9,783 nt of DNA, from assembly GCA_012513425.1 (NCBI GenBank), contig JAAZCF010000068.1, positions 1 to 9,783 on the forward strand, read 5' to 3'. Both the position numbers and the translations under genes were made by a program. This DNA comes from Bacteroidales bacterium. Its GTDB lineage: Bacteria; Bacteroidota; Bacteroidia; Bacteroidales; UBA932. This document shows, piece after piece, positions 1-6,703 of the stretch; the stretch's first letter is position 1; each line of letters opens with the position of its first letter. The notes beneath the pieces are model-generated. The model did no database searches. It saw only the letters and a program-made list of their open reading frames with translations, and was not told the DNA's origin.

Positions 1-843
1 AATGTCATTGTTCTCAAAGGTGGCAGCGACGCTGCTTTTTCAAATGATGCCATTGTGTCTGTAATCAAAGATGTACTGAAAGCAAAAGGGGTGAATACTG
101 CCGTATGTACTTTGCTTCCTCCTGATAGAGAGGCCACTGCCGAGTTGCTGTCAGCCCGCAAATATGTGGATATCATCATTCCTCGCGGTAGCTCTTCCCT
201 CATAAATTATGTCAGAGAAAATGCTGAAGTGCCTGTAATTGAAACTGGAGCTGGAGTTTGCCATACTTATTTCGATATCTCTGGAGACCTTTCTATCGGA
301 CGCGACATTGTGTTCAATGCCAAGACCCGCAGGGTGAGTGTCTGCAACGCTTTGGACTGCTTGGTCATACATTCCGGAAGGCTAAATGATGTAGCGGCAA
401 TTTGTGAACCTCTTGCCGGCAAAAATGTGCTCATCTATGCTGACGATGCGGCTTTTAAATCATTAAATGGAAAATATCCCGCAACTTTACTGATACATGC
501 TCAAAAGGAGCATTTCGGCCACGAATTTTTAGACTATGCCATGAGCATAAAATCCGTGAATTCATTCGAAGAGGCCATTGACTTTATTTCTACATACACT
601 TCAGGTCACAGCGAATCAATTGTATCAGAAGATAATGAGGTTATTGAGACTTTCTTGAGAAAAATTGATGCAGCCTGCGTATATGCAAATGTGCCTACAT
701 CTTTCACTGATGGAGCGCAATTCGGCTTTGGCGCAGAAATTGGCATCAGTACTCAGAAACTTCATGCCCGCGGCCCTATGGCTCTGCCCGAGCTCACTAC
801 ATACAAATATCAGATCCGTGGTCACGGACAGATACGCAGCTAA
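1..843 (+). CDS. proA: Glutamate-5-semialdehyde dehydrogenase (gamma-glutamyl phosphate reductase), 5'-truncated by the window edge
   Basis: ProA makes glutamate-5-semialdehyde by NADPH-dependent reduction of gamma-glutamyl phosphate, the second step of proline synthesis, in the cytosol. The frame is open from base 1, so the gene starts outside the window; the visible 280 codons are about the last two thirds of a family that usually has about 415 residues. Visible signatures are the catalytic cysteine in GAGVCHTYFD (Cys87 of the visible part), the preceding PRGSSSLI segment, the VCNALDCLVIH stretch, the AEIGISTQKLHARGPM block (245-260) and the end LTTYKYQIRGHGQIR, all in the order expected for ProA. 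The GTG at 55 is an internal valine, not a start. proC lies convergently downstream with 18 bp between the stops. proB may lie upstream, but that is inference only. Confidence 0.95.
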   Translation, partial: NVIVLKGGSDAAFSNDAIVSVIKDVLKAKGVNTAVCTLLPPDREATAELLSARKYVDIIIPRGSSSLINYVRENAEVPVIETGAGVCHTYFDISGDLSIGRDIVFNAKTRRVSVCNALDCLVIHSGRLNDVAAICEPLAGKNVLIYADDAAFKSLNGKYPATLLIHAQKEHFGHEFLDYAMSIKSVNSFEEAIDFISTYTSGHSESIVSEDNEVIETFLRKIDAACVYANVPTSFTDGAQFGFGAEIGISTQKLHARGPMALPELTTYKYQIRGHGQIRS

Positions 844-861
844 GAATTAAGAATTTCTAAT

Positions 862-1632
862 CTATTTAGCCTCCAGGATGCCGGCAAGGACTGCGTGGGT
901 GAATCCATTTTCATCCATGGCATTAAGACCCTTGATAGTAAGGCCACCTGGAGTTGACACTTTGTCAATTTCAACCTCAGGGTTGTTACCACTCCCTTCC
1001 AATAAGTTCACTGCACCTTTGACAGTCTGCAGGACTATTTCTTCTGCCACCTTTGGAGAAAATCCTATTGTAATGCCACCAATCATTGAGGCTCTTATAT
1101 ATTTCATCGCGAAGGCAATGCCGCAAGAAGATAGAGCTGTAGCAGCAGCAAATTGAGTCTCAGCAATTTCCAAAACATTCCCCACAGAGCCAAGAAGGCC
1201 AAAGGCTACTTGCTTTTGTTCGTCAGATGCGTTGGCAACTGCAACAAAAGACATGCTGCATAAATACTCAGCAGCAATATTCGGAATAACTCTGAAAATT
1301 GCAGCATTTGGGGCATAACCGCGTAAAACGTCGATAGTTACTCCTGCCGCCAATGAAATAAGAACAGCCTTACCGATTGTTTCGGTTATAGGTTCCATTA
1401 CAACTTTGACAAGCCATGGCTTCACTGCCAAAAGCACAATATTTGCTCCGGTCACTGCCTGTTTATTGTCTGATGTAGTGTGAATCTCGGGATATAAATC
1501 TTGCATTTTAGCAAGGCTTTCAAGATTAATGTCAGAGACAGTAACATCTGCAGGGTTAACCTTTTTTGACTTGATTAAGCCTTTGAGCAAAGCTCCTCCC
1601 ATATTGCCGGAACCGATGAGTGTGATTTTCAT
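862..1632 (-). CDS. proC: Pyrroline-5-carboxylate reductase
   Basis: ProC catalyses the last step of proline synthesis, NAD(P)H-dependent reduction of pyrroline-5-carboxylate. The 256-residue product is a normal or slightly short length for the family. The N-terminus carries the Rossmann glycine motif in MKITLIGSGNMGGALLKG (1-18), followed by LAVKP (68-72), a variant RVIPN segment (114-118) where many relatives have RxMPNTP, the SSCGIAFAMKYIRASMIGG helix (168-186) and the C-terminal signature DKVSTPGGLTIKGLN (223-237). The ATG at 1632 is chosen because the nucleotide-binding strand begins immediately after it. The gene faces proA tail to tail and diverges from dnaK. Both proline genes are side by side but on opposite strands, so they cannot share a transcript. 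No terminator hairpin is visible in the short gap to proA. Confidence 0.95.
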   Translation of the reverse strand: MKITLIGSGNMGGALLKGLIKSKKVNPADVTVSDINLESLAKMQDLYPEIHTTSDNKQAVTGANIVLLAVKPWLVKVVMEPITETIGKAVLISLAAGVTIDVLRGYAPNAAIFRVIPNIAAEYLCSMSFVAVANASDEQKQVAFGLLGSVGNVLEIAETQFAAATALSSCGIAFAMKYIRASMIGGITIGFSPKVAEEIVLQTVKGAVNLLEGSGNNPEVEIDKVSTPGGLTIKGLNAMDENGFTHAVLAGILEAK

Positions 1633-1647
1633 AGCTAATATTTTCTA

Positions 1648-1655
1648 CAAATGTA
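1648..1655 (-). promoter_or_regulatory. Candidate -7 promoter element for proC
   Basis: On the minus strand the sequence reads TACATTTG, an exact match to the Bacteroidota -7 consensus TAnnTTTG, 15 bp before the proC start codon. No clear TTG-type -33 element lies 19-21 bp further upstream, so the call rests on one element. Transcription would start only about 10 nt before the ATG. Confidence 0.4.
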
Positions 1656-1693
1656 ACGCTTTTATTTAAAAATGATATATGACACAATGTCAG

Positions 1694-1726
1694 TTTGATT
1701 TGAATGGCACAATCTTGGCTATTTTG
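1694..1726 (+). promoter_or_regulatory. Candidate dnaK promoter (-33 TTTG, -7 CTATTTTG)
   Basis: TTTG at 1694-1697 is followed after 21 bp by CTATTTTG at 1719-1726, close to but not matching TAnnTTTG in its first two bases. The predicted start is near 1733, leaving an A-rich leader of about 35 nt before the dnaK ATG. No inverted repeat of the CIRCE type is visible between proC and dnaK, so heat regulation is not evident from this sequence. Confidence 0.4.
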
Positions 1727-1768
1727 TAAGCCGATAAAACGAAAAAGAACAAAAAAATATAAAATATT

Positions 1769-3772
1769 ATGGGAAAAATAATTGGAATTGACCTTGGAAC
1801 AACCAACAGCTGTGTAGCTGTAATGGAAGGTAATGAACCAGCTGTTATTATTAACAGCGAAGGAAAGCGCACAACCCCTTCAATCGTGGCATTTGCCGAA
1901 AATGGTGAGCGCAAAATCGGTGATCCTGCTAAACGTCAGGCTATCACAAACCCTAAGAAAACCATTTTCTCTATCAAGAGATTTATGGGCGAAAGTTATG
2001 ACAGAGTAACAAAAGATATATCACGCGTCCCTTACCAAGTGGACCGTGGTGATAACAACACTCCTAGAGTAAACATTGACGACCGTCATTACAGCCCGCA
2101 AGAGATCTCTGCGATGATACTTCAAAAAATGAAAAAAACTGCTGAAGATTATCTTGGGCAATCAGTTACTGAAGCTGTTATCACAGTTCCTGCATACTTC
2201 AGCGACAGTCAGCGCCAAGCCACTAAAGAGGCAGGTGAGATTTCCGGTCTTTCAGTGAAACGTATCATAAATGAACCAACAGCTGCAGCTCTTGCTTATG
2301 GTCTTGACAAGAAAAATAAAGACATGAAAGTAGCTGTCTTCGACCTTGGTGGTGGTACATTTGATATCTCCATCCTTGAACTTGGCGATGGGGTCTTTGA
2401 AGTTAAGTCAACCAATGGTGATACACACCTCGGTGGTGACGACTTTGACCACAAAATTATCGACTGGTTGACAGATGAGTTCTCTACCGAGAATGCAGGT
2501 ATTGATTTGAGAAAAGACCCAATGGCTCTCCAACGTTTGAAAGAGGCTGCTGAAAAAGCCAAAATCGAACTTTCAAGCCAGAGTACTGCCGAAATCAACC
2601 TCCCTTACATAATGCCTGTAGATGGTATTCCAAAACACCTTGTAAAGACTCTTACCAGAGCAAAATTTGAGCAACTTTGCGATCCACTCATCAATGCTAC
2701 TATCGAGCCATGCCGCAAAGCACTCAGTGATGCAGGTCTTCAAGCCAGCCAAATTGACGAAGTATTGCTCGTAGGTGGTTCTACCCGTATTCCTGCCATT
2801 CAAGCTATTGTTGAGAAGTTCTTCGGCAAAGTGCCAAATAAAGGTGTAAATCCGGATGAAGTTGTAGCTGTAGGTGCTGCTATCCAAGGTGGTGTTCTTT
2901 CAGGTGATGTGAAAGATGTCCTTTTGCTTGACGTTACCCCACTAAGCCTCGGTATTGAGACCCTCGGTGGCGTTATGACTAAGCTCATAGAGTCAAATAC
3001 TACAATTCCTACTCGCAAGAGTGAGACATTCTCAACAGCCAGCGACAACCAACCTTCAGTTCAGATTAATGTAATTCAAGGTGAGCGTCCAATGGCCCGC
3101 GACAACAAGCAAATCGGAGTATTCAACCTTGACGGCATTGCTCCTGCACCACGCGGAATACCACAAATTGAAGTTACATTCGATATTGATGCCAATGGTA
3201 TCTTGAATGTATCTGCCAAAGACAAAACCACAGGCAAAGAGCAGAAGATACGTATTGAGGCTTCATCCGGCCTTTCTGATAGCGAAATCAAACGTATGCG
3301 CGACGAGGCTAAGGCCAACGAAACTGCCGACAAAGCAAAAAAAGAGGTTGTGGACAAAATCAATAGCACTGATGCTATGATTTTCCAAAGCGAAAAGAAC
3401 CTTAAAGACTATGGCGACAAGATTCCTGCTGAGAAAAAAGCAGCCATCGACTCAGCTCTAGCAGCCTTGAAAGATGCTTACAAAGCAGTCAAAGACGAAT
3501 ATGACGCAGGTCGCACTGGTGACGTCAGTCGCTTAGACAAAGCGAACGAAGACCTCAACAACGCATGGCATGCAGCCTCTGAAGATATGGCAAAAGCAAC
3601 CCAAGCTTCTCAGGGCAGCGCAAATCCAGGCGCAGGCACAGGCTTCGACCCTAACGCAGGTGGCGCAGGCTTCAACCCAGGCGCAGGCACAGGCTCAAGT
3701 TCAAGCTCACAAAGCAGCTCATCTGACAGCAACGGCGCTGCAGAAGATGTAGATTTTGAAGAAGTGAAATAA
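1769..3772 (+). CDS. dnaK: Chaperone protein DnaK (Hsp70)
   Basis: DnaK is the cytosolic Hsp70 chaperone, which binds exposed hydrophobic peptides in an ATP-controlled cycle with DnaJ and GrpE. The 667-residue product has all landmarks in order: phosphate-1 loop IDLGTTNS (7-14), NEPTAAALAYGLD (168-180), phosphate-2 FDLGGGTFDIS (191-201), adenosine motif LLVGGSTRIPAIQ (333-345), the interdomain linker DVLLLDVTPLSLG (383-395), the substrate-binding beta domain to about 500, and the helical lid to about 605. The C-terminal tail (about 614-667) is longer than usual for the family (about 635-640 residues in total) and holds two PGAGTG copies and a serine-rich run before the acidic end EDVDFEEVK, a variant of the common EEVD-like terminus. 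No grpE or dnaJ is adjacent. The gene appears to be transcribed alone, ending at a strong terminator. Confidence 0.98.
   Translation: MGKIIGIDLGTTNSCVAVMEGNEPAVIINSEGKRTTPSIVAFAENGERKIGDPAKRQAITNPKKTIFSIKRFMGESYDRVTKDISRVPYQVDRGDNNTPRVNIDDRHYSPQEISAMILQKMKKTAEDYLGQSVTEAVITVPAYFSDSQRQATKEAGEISGLSVKRIINEPTAAALAYGLDKKNKDMKVAVFDLGGGTFDISILELGDGVFEVKSTNGDTHLGGDDFDHKIIDWLTDEFSTENAGIDLRKDPMALQRLKEAAEKAKIELSSQSTAEINLPYIMPVDGIPKHLVKTLTRAKFEQLCDPLINATIEPCRKALSDAGLQASQIDEVLLVGGSTRIPAIQAIVEKFFGKVPNKGVNPDEVVAVGAAIQGGVLSGDVKDVLLLDVTPLSLGIETLGGVMTKLIESNTTIPTRKSETFSTASDNQPSVQINVIQGERPMARDNKQIGVFNLDGIAPAPRGIPQIEVTFDIDANGILNVSAKDKTTGKEQKIRIEASSGLSDSEIKRMRDEAKANETADKAKKEVVDKINSTDAMIFQSEKNLKDYGDKIPAEKKAAIDSALAALKDAYKAVKDEYDAGRTGDVSRLDKANEDLNNAWHAASEDMAKATQASQGSANPGAGTGFDPNAGGAGFNPGAGTGSSSSSQSSSSDSNGAAEDVDFEEVK
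3626..3695 (+). repeat. 19-bp exact direct repeat in the dnaK tail (51-bp period)
   Basis: A 19-bp unit starting CCAGGCGCAGG occurs at 3626-3644 and again at 3677-3695. The period of 51 bp is 17 codons, so the repeat is in frame and encodes PGAGTG twice (residues 620-625 and 637-642). It looks like a tandem expansion of the disordered DnaK tail. Confidence 0.85.
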
Positions 3773-3793
3773 TCTTCTAACCAACAAAAATAG

Positions 3794-3826
3794 ACCGGAG
3801 TGTTTTGAAACACCCCGGTTTTTTTT
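3794..3826 (+). terminator. Intrinsic terminator of dnaK
   Basis: ACCGGAGTGTT (3794-3804) pairs with AACACCCCGGT (3809-3819) across a TTGA loop, giving an 11-position stem with one A-C mismatch. A run of eight T (3819-3826) follows. It lies 21 bp after the dnaK stop codon and separates dnaK from the aromatic operon. Confidence 0.92.
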
Positions 3827-3863
3827 ATTTGATGATTTATTTTCTATTATTTCGTTGTTATTG

Positions 3864-3893
3864 TTGCATGGATTATTTTTTTGCGTATTTTTG
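3864..3893 (+). promoter_or_regulatory. Promoter of the aromatic amino acid operon
   Basis: TTG at 3864-3866 is followed after 19 bp by TATTTTTG at 3886-3893, an exact match to the Bacteroidota TAnnTTTG -7 element with correct spacing to a -33 TTG. Transcription would begin near 3900, about 55 nt before the leader peptide start. The placement, after the dnaK terminator and before the leader ORF, supports the assignment. The rest of 3830-3955 is AT-rich with no other recognisable signal. Confidence 0.7.
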
Positions 3894-3955
3894 CATGCGT
3901 TATATAAAACAAATAACCAGTAAAATATAAAGAATAATTTAATTCTAGCTCACTG

Positions 3956-4036
3956 ATGTTAAACAACTTATTTGCATTTTTCTTTTATTACTTTTTTTCT
4001 TTTACAAAAGAAAAGCAGGAGGTTGTTTGTATATAA
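3956..4036 (+). CDS. Phe/Tyr-rich leader peptide of the attenuator (26 aa)
   Basis: ATG at 3956 opens a 26-codon frame ending at TAA 4034-4036. Its product begins MLNNLFAFFFYYFFSF, and residues 6-16 contain seven Phe and two Tyr among eleven positions. This is the pattern of a regulatory leader peptide such as E. coli pheL: its role would be to make the ribosome pause when charged tRNA-Phe or tRNA-Tyr is scarce, not to yield a working protein. The frame sits 88 nt before a DAHP synthase gene, and its last codons (4015-4033) form the 5' arm of an antiterminator helix, which links translation to folding. A low-complexity T-rich tract could produce Phe codons by chance. The start codon, the alternating TTT/TTC/TAT/TAC use, the precise stop position and the overlapping hairpins make that unlikely. 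Absent from standard gene calls because of its length. Confidence 0.85.
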   Translation: MLNNLFAFFFYYFFSFTKEKQEVVCI

Positions 4037-4096
4037 CAAGAAATTAATAAAACGATTATACAAAGCTCCTGCCTTAAATGGTTGGAGCTTTTTTTT
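3991..4096 (+). promoter_or_regulatory. Transcription attenuator with three mutually exclusive helices
   Basis: Three helices compete. Helix 1:2 pairs 3991-4002 with 4007-4018 around a TACA loop, with one mismatch and one G-U pair. Helix 2:3 (antiterminator) pairs GCAGGAG 4015-4021 with CTCCTGC 4066-4072, and TTTGTATA 4026-4033 with TATACAAA 4057-4064: 15 pairs around a small internal loop. Helix 3:4 is the terminator described separately. Arms shared at 4015-4018 and at 4062-4072 make 1:2 exclude 2:3, and 2:3 exclude 3:4. A ribosome paused on the Phe/Tyr codons (3971-4003) would break 1:2, free 4015-4033 and favour readthrough. A ribosome reaching the stop codon at 4034 would cover the antiterminator arm and allow termination. 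Pairings were found by eye; no folding energies were calculated. Confidence 0.85.
4062..4096 (+). terminator. Attenuator terminator hairpin
   Basis: AAAGCTCC (4062-4069) pairs with GGAGCTTT (4084-4091). Inside, after one U-U mismatch, GCC (4071-4073) pairs with GGT (4080-4082) around a six-base loop TTAAAT. Eight consecutive T (4089-4096) follow. It lies before, not after, the structural genes, so it is a conditional terminator. Confidence 0.88.
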
Positions 4097-4123
4097 GATG
4101 ATAAATTAAACTTAAAGAAATAT

Positions 4124-5137
4124 ATGATAGCAGTACTAAAAAATGGAGTTACTAAGGCACAACGCGACAATTTAATTAATTGGCTGGAAGGACAAAATGT
4201 GAGAGTTCATGTTTCGGAGGGCGAAATGCAAACTGTGCTTGGTCTTATTGGCGATACAAGTAAAATAGATATTAACCTGCTTGGCGGGTTGGAAATAATT
4301 GAAAATGTGACACGAATAAGCGACCCATTCAAGAGTGCCAACCGTCGTTTTCACCCCGAGGACACCATTGTTACAGTTGGTAGTGGCGACAACGAGGTTA
4401 AAATAGGTGGAGGCAATTTTGCTATCATGGCAGGCCCTTGTTCGGTGGAATCGGAGGAGCAGATAATTACCATAGCAAAAGCTGTGAAGGCCTCGGGTGC
4501 TAATATTCTGCGCGGTGGAGCATTCAAGCCACGCACTTCGCCCTATGATTTCCAGGGCCTGCGTGCCGAGGGTTTGCAACTGCTACTAAAGGCACGCGAG
4601 GCAACAGGTTTACCCATAATTACCGAAATTATGAGTTCTGCACATCTCGACCTATTTGCTGATGTAGATATTATTCAGGTAGGAGCACGAAATATGCAAA
4701 ATTTTGAGTTGCTCAAAGAGCTTGGACGCTTAAGAAAGCCCATTCTGCTGAAACGTGGCATGTCGGCAACTCTCAAAGAGTTTCTCATGAGTGCCGAGTA
4801 CATTATGTCCGAGGGCAACGAGCAGGTGATATTGTGTGAGCGTGGCATTCGCAGTTATGACAACTATACCCGCAATGTCCTAGACCTTACAGCAGTGCCC
4901 GTGCTCCACGAATTGAGCCACCTGCCCGTGGTTGTCGACCCCAGTCATGCGACAGGAGTATCGCGTTTGGTTCGACCAATGGCATGCGCTGCTTGCGCGG
5001 CTGGTACCGATGGTTTGATAATAGAGGTTCACAACGATCCTGTTCACGCACTATGTGACGGAGCTCAATCGCTCACCCCTGACCAGTTTGACGAGGTAGC
5101 ATCGCGTGTTCGCGATATACGAAGTATTATGCAATAA
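4124..5137 (+). CDS. aroF: 3-deoxy-7-phosphoheptulonate (DAHP) synthase, AroF/KDO8P-synthase-like (type I-beta) subgroup
   Basis: DAHP synthase condenses phosphoenolpyruvate and erythrose-4-phosphate, the entry step of the shikimate pathway, in the cytosol. From ATG 4124 the product is 337 residues, the usual length for the form with an N-terminal regulatory domain. Residues 1-68 (MIAVLKNGVT to about FKS) resemble the ferredoxin-like domain that gives Tyr/Phe feedback control in the Thermotoga enzyme. The TIM barrel follows, with AGPCSVES (103-110, metal-ligand Cys106), GGAFKPRTSPY (131-141), QVGARNMQNF (185-194), LLKRG (208-212), CERGIR (238-243), VDPSHATG (271-278, His275) and EVH (301-303). 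An in-frame TTG at 4082 would extend the protein, but that segment lies inside the attenuator terminator, so ATG 4124 is preferred. The stop codon overlaps the next start by 1 nt (TAATG). Confidence 0.95.
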   Translation: MIAVLKNGVTKAQRDNLINWLEGQNVRVHVSEGEMQTVLGLIGDTSKIDINLLGGLEIIENVTRISDPFKSANRRFHPEDTIVTVGSGDNEVKIGGGNFAIMAGPCSVESEEQIITIAKAVKASGANILRGGAFKPRTSPYDFQGLRAEGLQLLLKAREATGLPIITEIMSSAHLDLFADVDIIQVGARNMQNFELLKELGRLRKPILLKRGMSATLKEFLMSAEYIMSEGNEQVILCERGIRSYDNYTRNVLDLTAVPVLHELSHLPVVVDPSHATGVSRLVRPMACAACAAGTDGLIIEVHNDPVHALCDGAQSLTPDQFDEVASRVRDIRSIMQ

Positions 5138-5433
5138 TGTTGATAGCTATGAATGCAGCTGAAGTAGGATTAGGATTGATTGGCGGCCCGGCTGCAAAGG
5201 CATTTAAGGCGGCATGGCAACCAGTGCAACTAAAACAATATTTTGTAACAACAGCCAATATGCTCACCGAAATGGAATTTTTAATATATTCGCTACTCGG
5301 ATACCACGATGCCATTGCTGCAAGAGATGCCGATAGCTTGCATTCGCTCTTGCGCGATGACCGCATAACAAAAGAGCAAATTGATGTAACCATCTACGAA
5401 CTAAGTCAATTAATGGGAAAAGTAATAGATTGA
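5137..5433 (+). CDS. Small operon protein, probable internally deleted prephenate dehydrogenase (TyrA) remnant
   Basis: This 98-residue product has no complete recognisable domain. Its start overlaps the DAHP synthase stop by 1 nt and its stop lies 2 nt before the aroA ATG, so it is co-translated. Residues 10-26 (VGLGLIGGPAAKAFKAA) match the first strand, GxGxxG loop and helix of TyrA-type dehydrogenases. Residues 27-76, from WQPV through YHDAIAARDADSLHSLLRDDR, resemble the helical C-terminal region of TyrA. The substrate- and cofactor-binding middle of the family, roughly 160-180 residues, is missing in frame. A prephenate dehydrogenase fits a gene between DAHP synthase and PheA. Alternatives are an unrelated small helical protein or a retained dimerisation or regulatory module. 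It cannot be an active dehydrogenase as read. The link to TyrA is from recalled family patterns and is tentative; that the ORF is real and in the operon is better supported. Confidence 0.6.
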   Translation: MLIAMNAAEVGLGLIGGPAAKAFKAAWQPVQLKQYFVTTANMLTEMEFLIYSLLGYHDAIAARDADSLHSLLRDDRITKEQIDVTIYELSQLMGKVID

Positions 5434-5435
5434 TA

Positions 5436-6701
5436 ATGAATATACAAGTAAGCGGAATATTGCAAGGAGCAGTCACACCACCGCCATCGAAATCACAAGC
5501 ACACCGTTTGCTCATCTGCGCAGCACTTGGCTCAGCACAATGCCGCATTATGTGCAGCGCTGTTAACAAAGATATAATGGCTACGATGAAATCACTTTGC
5601 GCTATTGGGGCCGATATCAACTATAGCAATGGTGTGTTCACCATCAACCCGATGGATTTAAAAAAGAACCGCACGCTCGATTGTGGCGAGAGTGGCTCCA
5701 CCATGCGTTTTTTGGTGCCAGTAGCGGCAGCACTTGGCGCGGATGCTACTTTTGTGGGCAGTGGCAAACTGCCACAGCGTCCTATGAAAGATTTGTGCAT
5801 AGCATTGCAGGAACATGGAGTGCAGATTACTCGCCCGGCCGATGGGCTCGAACTGCCCTTGCAGTGCAGTGGGACTCTAACAGCAGGGCACTACACTTTG
5901 CCTGGTGATATATCGTCTCAATACATCACCGGATTGTTATTTGCATTACCATTACTCAATGCCGACAGCACAATAGAGGTTACTGGCAATCTCACCAGCG
6001 CATCCTACATAGATATGACCATAGATGCTTTGCGCATTGCAGGGATAAAAGTGGGGCGACATGGAAGCACATTTAATATAAAAGGTAATCAACACTATAA
6101 CATGCCTGCAGAGGTGGTTATAGAAGGAGATTGGTCTTCGGCTGCATTCTGGCTAGTGGCAGGTGTGGTGGGCAAGCACCCCATAAGGTTGCGAGGTATG
6201 AACATAGATACCTTGCAGGGCGATAGTGCCATAATAGAGCATCTGAGTAAAATGGGTGCACACATAGTGGTAGATGAAAAATATATTACCGCCATGCCAT
6301 CGCAGCTTCATGGTGTTGAACTAAATTGCATGGATACCCCCGACCTGCTTCCTATCCTATCTGTTGCCGCAGCTGCAGCCAATGGTAGCACCATATTTTT
6401 GAACGTAGGACGCTTGATGTACAAGGAGAGCGACCGCTTGGAGGCTATGCGCTCGGTTCTTGCCGCAGTGGGCATCACCTCTATTGTGGGCGATGACACA
6501 TTCACCGTTTTGGGAGGCAAGCGAGTGGTGAAAACAGCCATAGATAGCTACGGTGACCATCGAATAGCTATGTCAGCAGCCATACTATCAACCATCACCG
6601 ATGGCGAGATAGCCATCATTGGTGCTGATAGTGTTGCGAAATCATACCCAACATTTTTTGATGAAATTATTGCCCTTGGTGGCAATGTAAAAAAATTATA
6701 A
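5436..6701 (+). CDS. aroA: 3-phosphoshikimate 1-carboxyvinyltransferase (EPSP synthase)
   Basis: EPSP synthase transfers the enolpyruvyl group of PEP to shikimate-3-phosphate, the sixth step to chorismate. From ATG 5436 the product is 421 residues, typical of the family. Landmarks are PPSKSQAHR (16-24; Lys19, Ser20, Arg24), GESGSTMRFL (84-93), the GKLPQRPMKDL loop (110-120), PGDISSQY (156-163), the repeat-like VIEGDWSSAAFW (228-239), catalytic Asp303 in DTPDLLPI, YKESDRLEAM (329-338), YGDHRIAM (372-379) and VAKSYPTFF (400-408). The PEP/glyphosate-site segment keeps the Gly equivalent to E. coli Gly96 (Gly87) but has Glu85 and Phe92 where E. coli has Asn94 and Pro101, a pattern I associate with clostridial-type enzymes. 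A TTG at 5430 would overlap the previous stop; ATG 5436, 2 nt after that stop, is the better start. pheA follows after 2 nt. Confidence 0.96.
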   Translation: MNIQVSGILQGAVTPPPSKSQAHRLLICAALGSAQCRIMCSAVNKDIMATMKSLCAIGADINYSNGVFTINPMDLKKNRTLDCGESGSTMRFLVPVAAALGADATFVGSGKLPQRPMKDLCIALQEHGVQITRPADGLELPLQCSGTLTAGHYTLPGDISSQYITGLLFALPLLNADSTIEVTGNLTSASYIDMTIDALRIAGIKVGRHGSTFNIKGNQHYNMPAEVVIEGDWSSAAFWLVAGVVGKHPIRLRGMNIDTLQGDSAIIEHLSKMGAHIVVDEKYITAMPSQLHGVELNCMDTPDLLPILSVAAAAANGSTIFLNVGRLMYKESDRLEAMRSVLAAVGITSIVGDDTFTVLGGKRVVKTAIDSYGDHRIAMSAAILSTITDGEIAIIGADSVAKSYPTFFDEIIALGGNVKKL

Positions 6702-6703
6702 TT

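Noticed and set aside
55..57. GTG at 55 as the start of the first gene
   Set aside because: The frame is open and matches ProA upstream of it to base 1, so this is an internal valine.
2296..3369. Several minus-strand open frames of 80-104 codons inside dnaK
   Set aside because: They are antisense shadows of a well-conserved gene, with compositional bias and no motifs.
4082..4123. N-terminal extension of DAHP synthase from TTG 4082
   Set aside because: These codons lie in the terminator hairpin and its T-run. The family N-terminus starts naturally at MIAVLKNG from ATG 4124, preceded by an A-rich stretch.
3988..4170. A 60-codon minus-strand frame over the leader region
   Set aside because: It is the complement of the Phe-rich leader and attenuator. 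The plus-strand reading has a promoter, leader codons and terminator logic that the minus strand lacks.
4172..4579. A 135-codon minus-strand frame inside DAHP synthase
   Set aside because: It overlaps the conserved N-terminal and AGPCSVES regions of a clear gene and shows no recognisable domain.
5430..5435. TTG 5430 as the start of aroA
   Set aside because: It overlaps the previous stop and adds only two residues; ATG 5436 gives the expected N-terminus with 2-nt spacing like that of the next gene.
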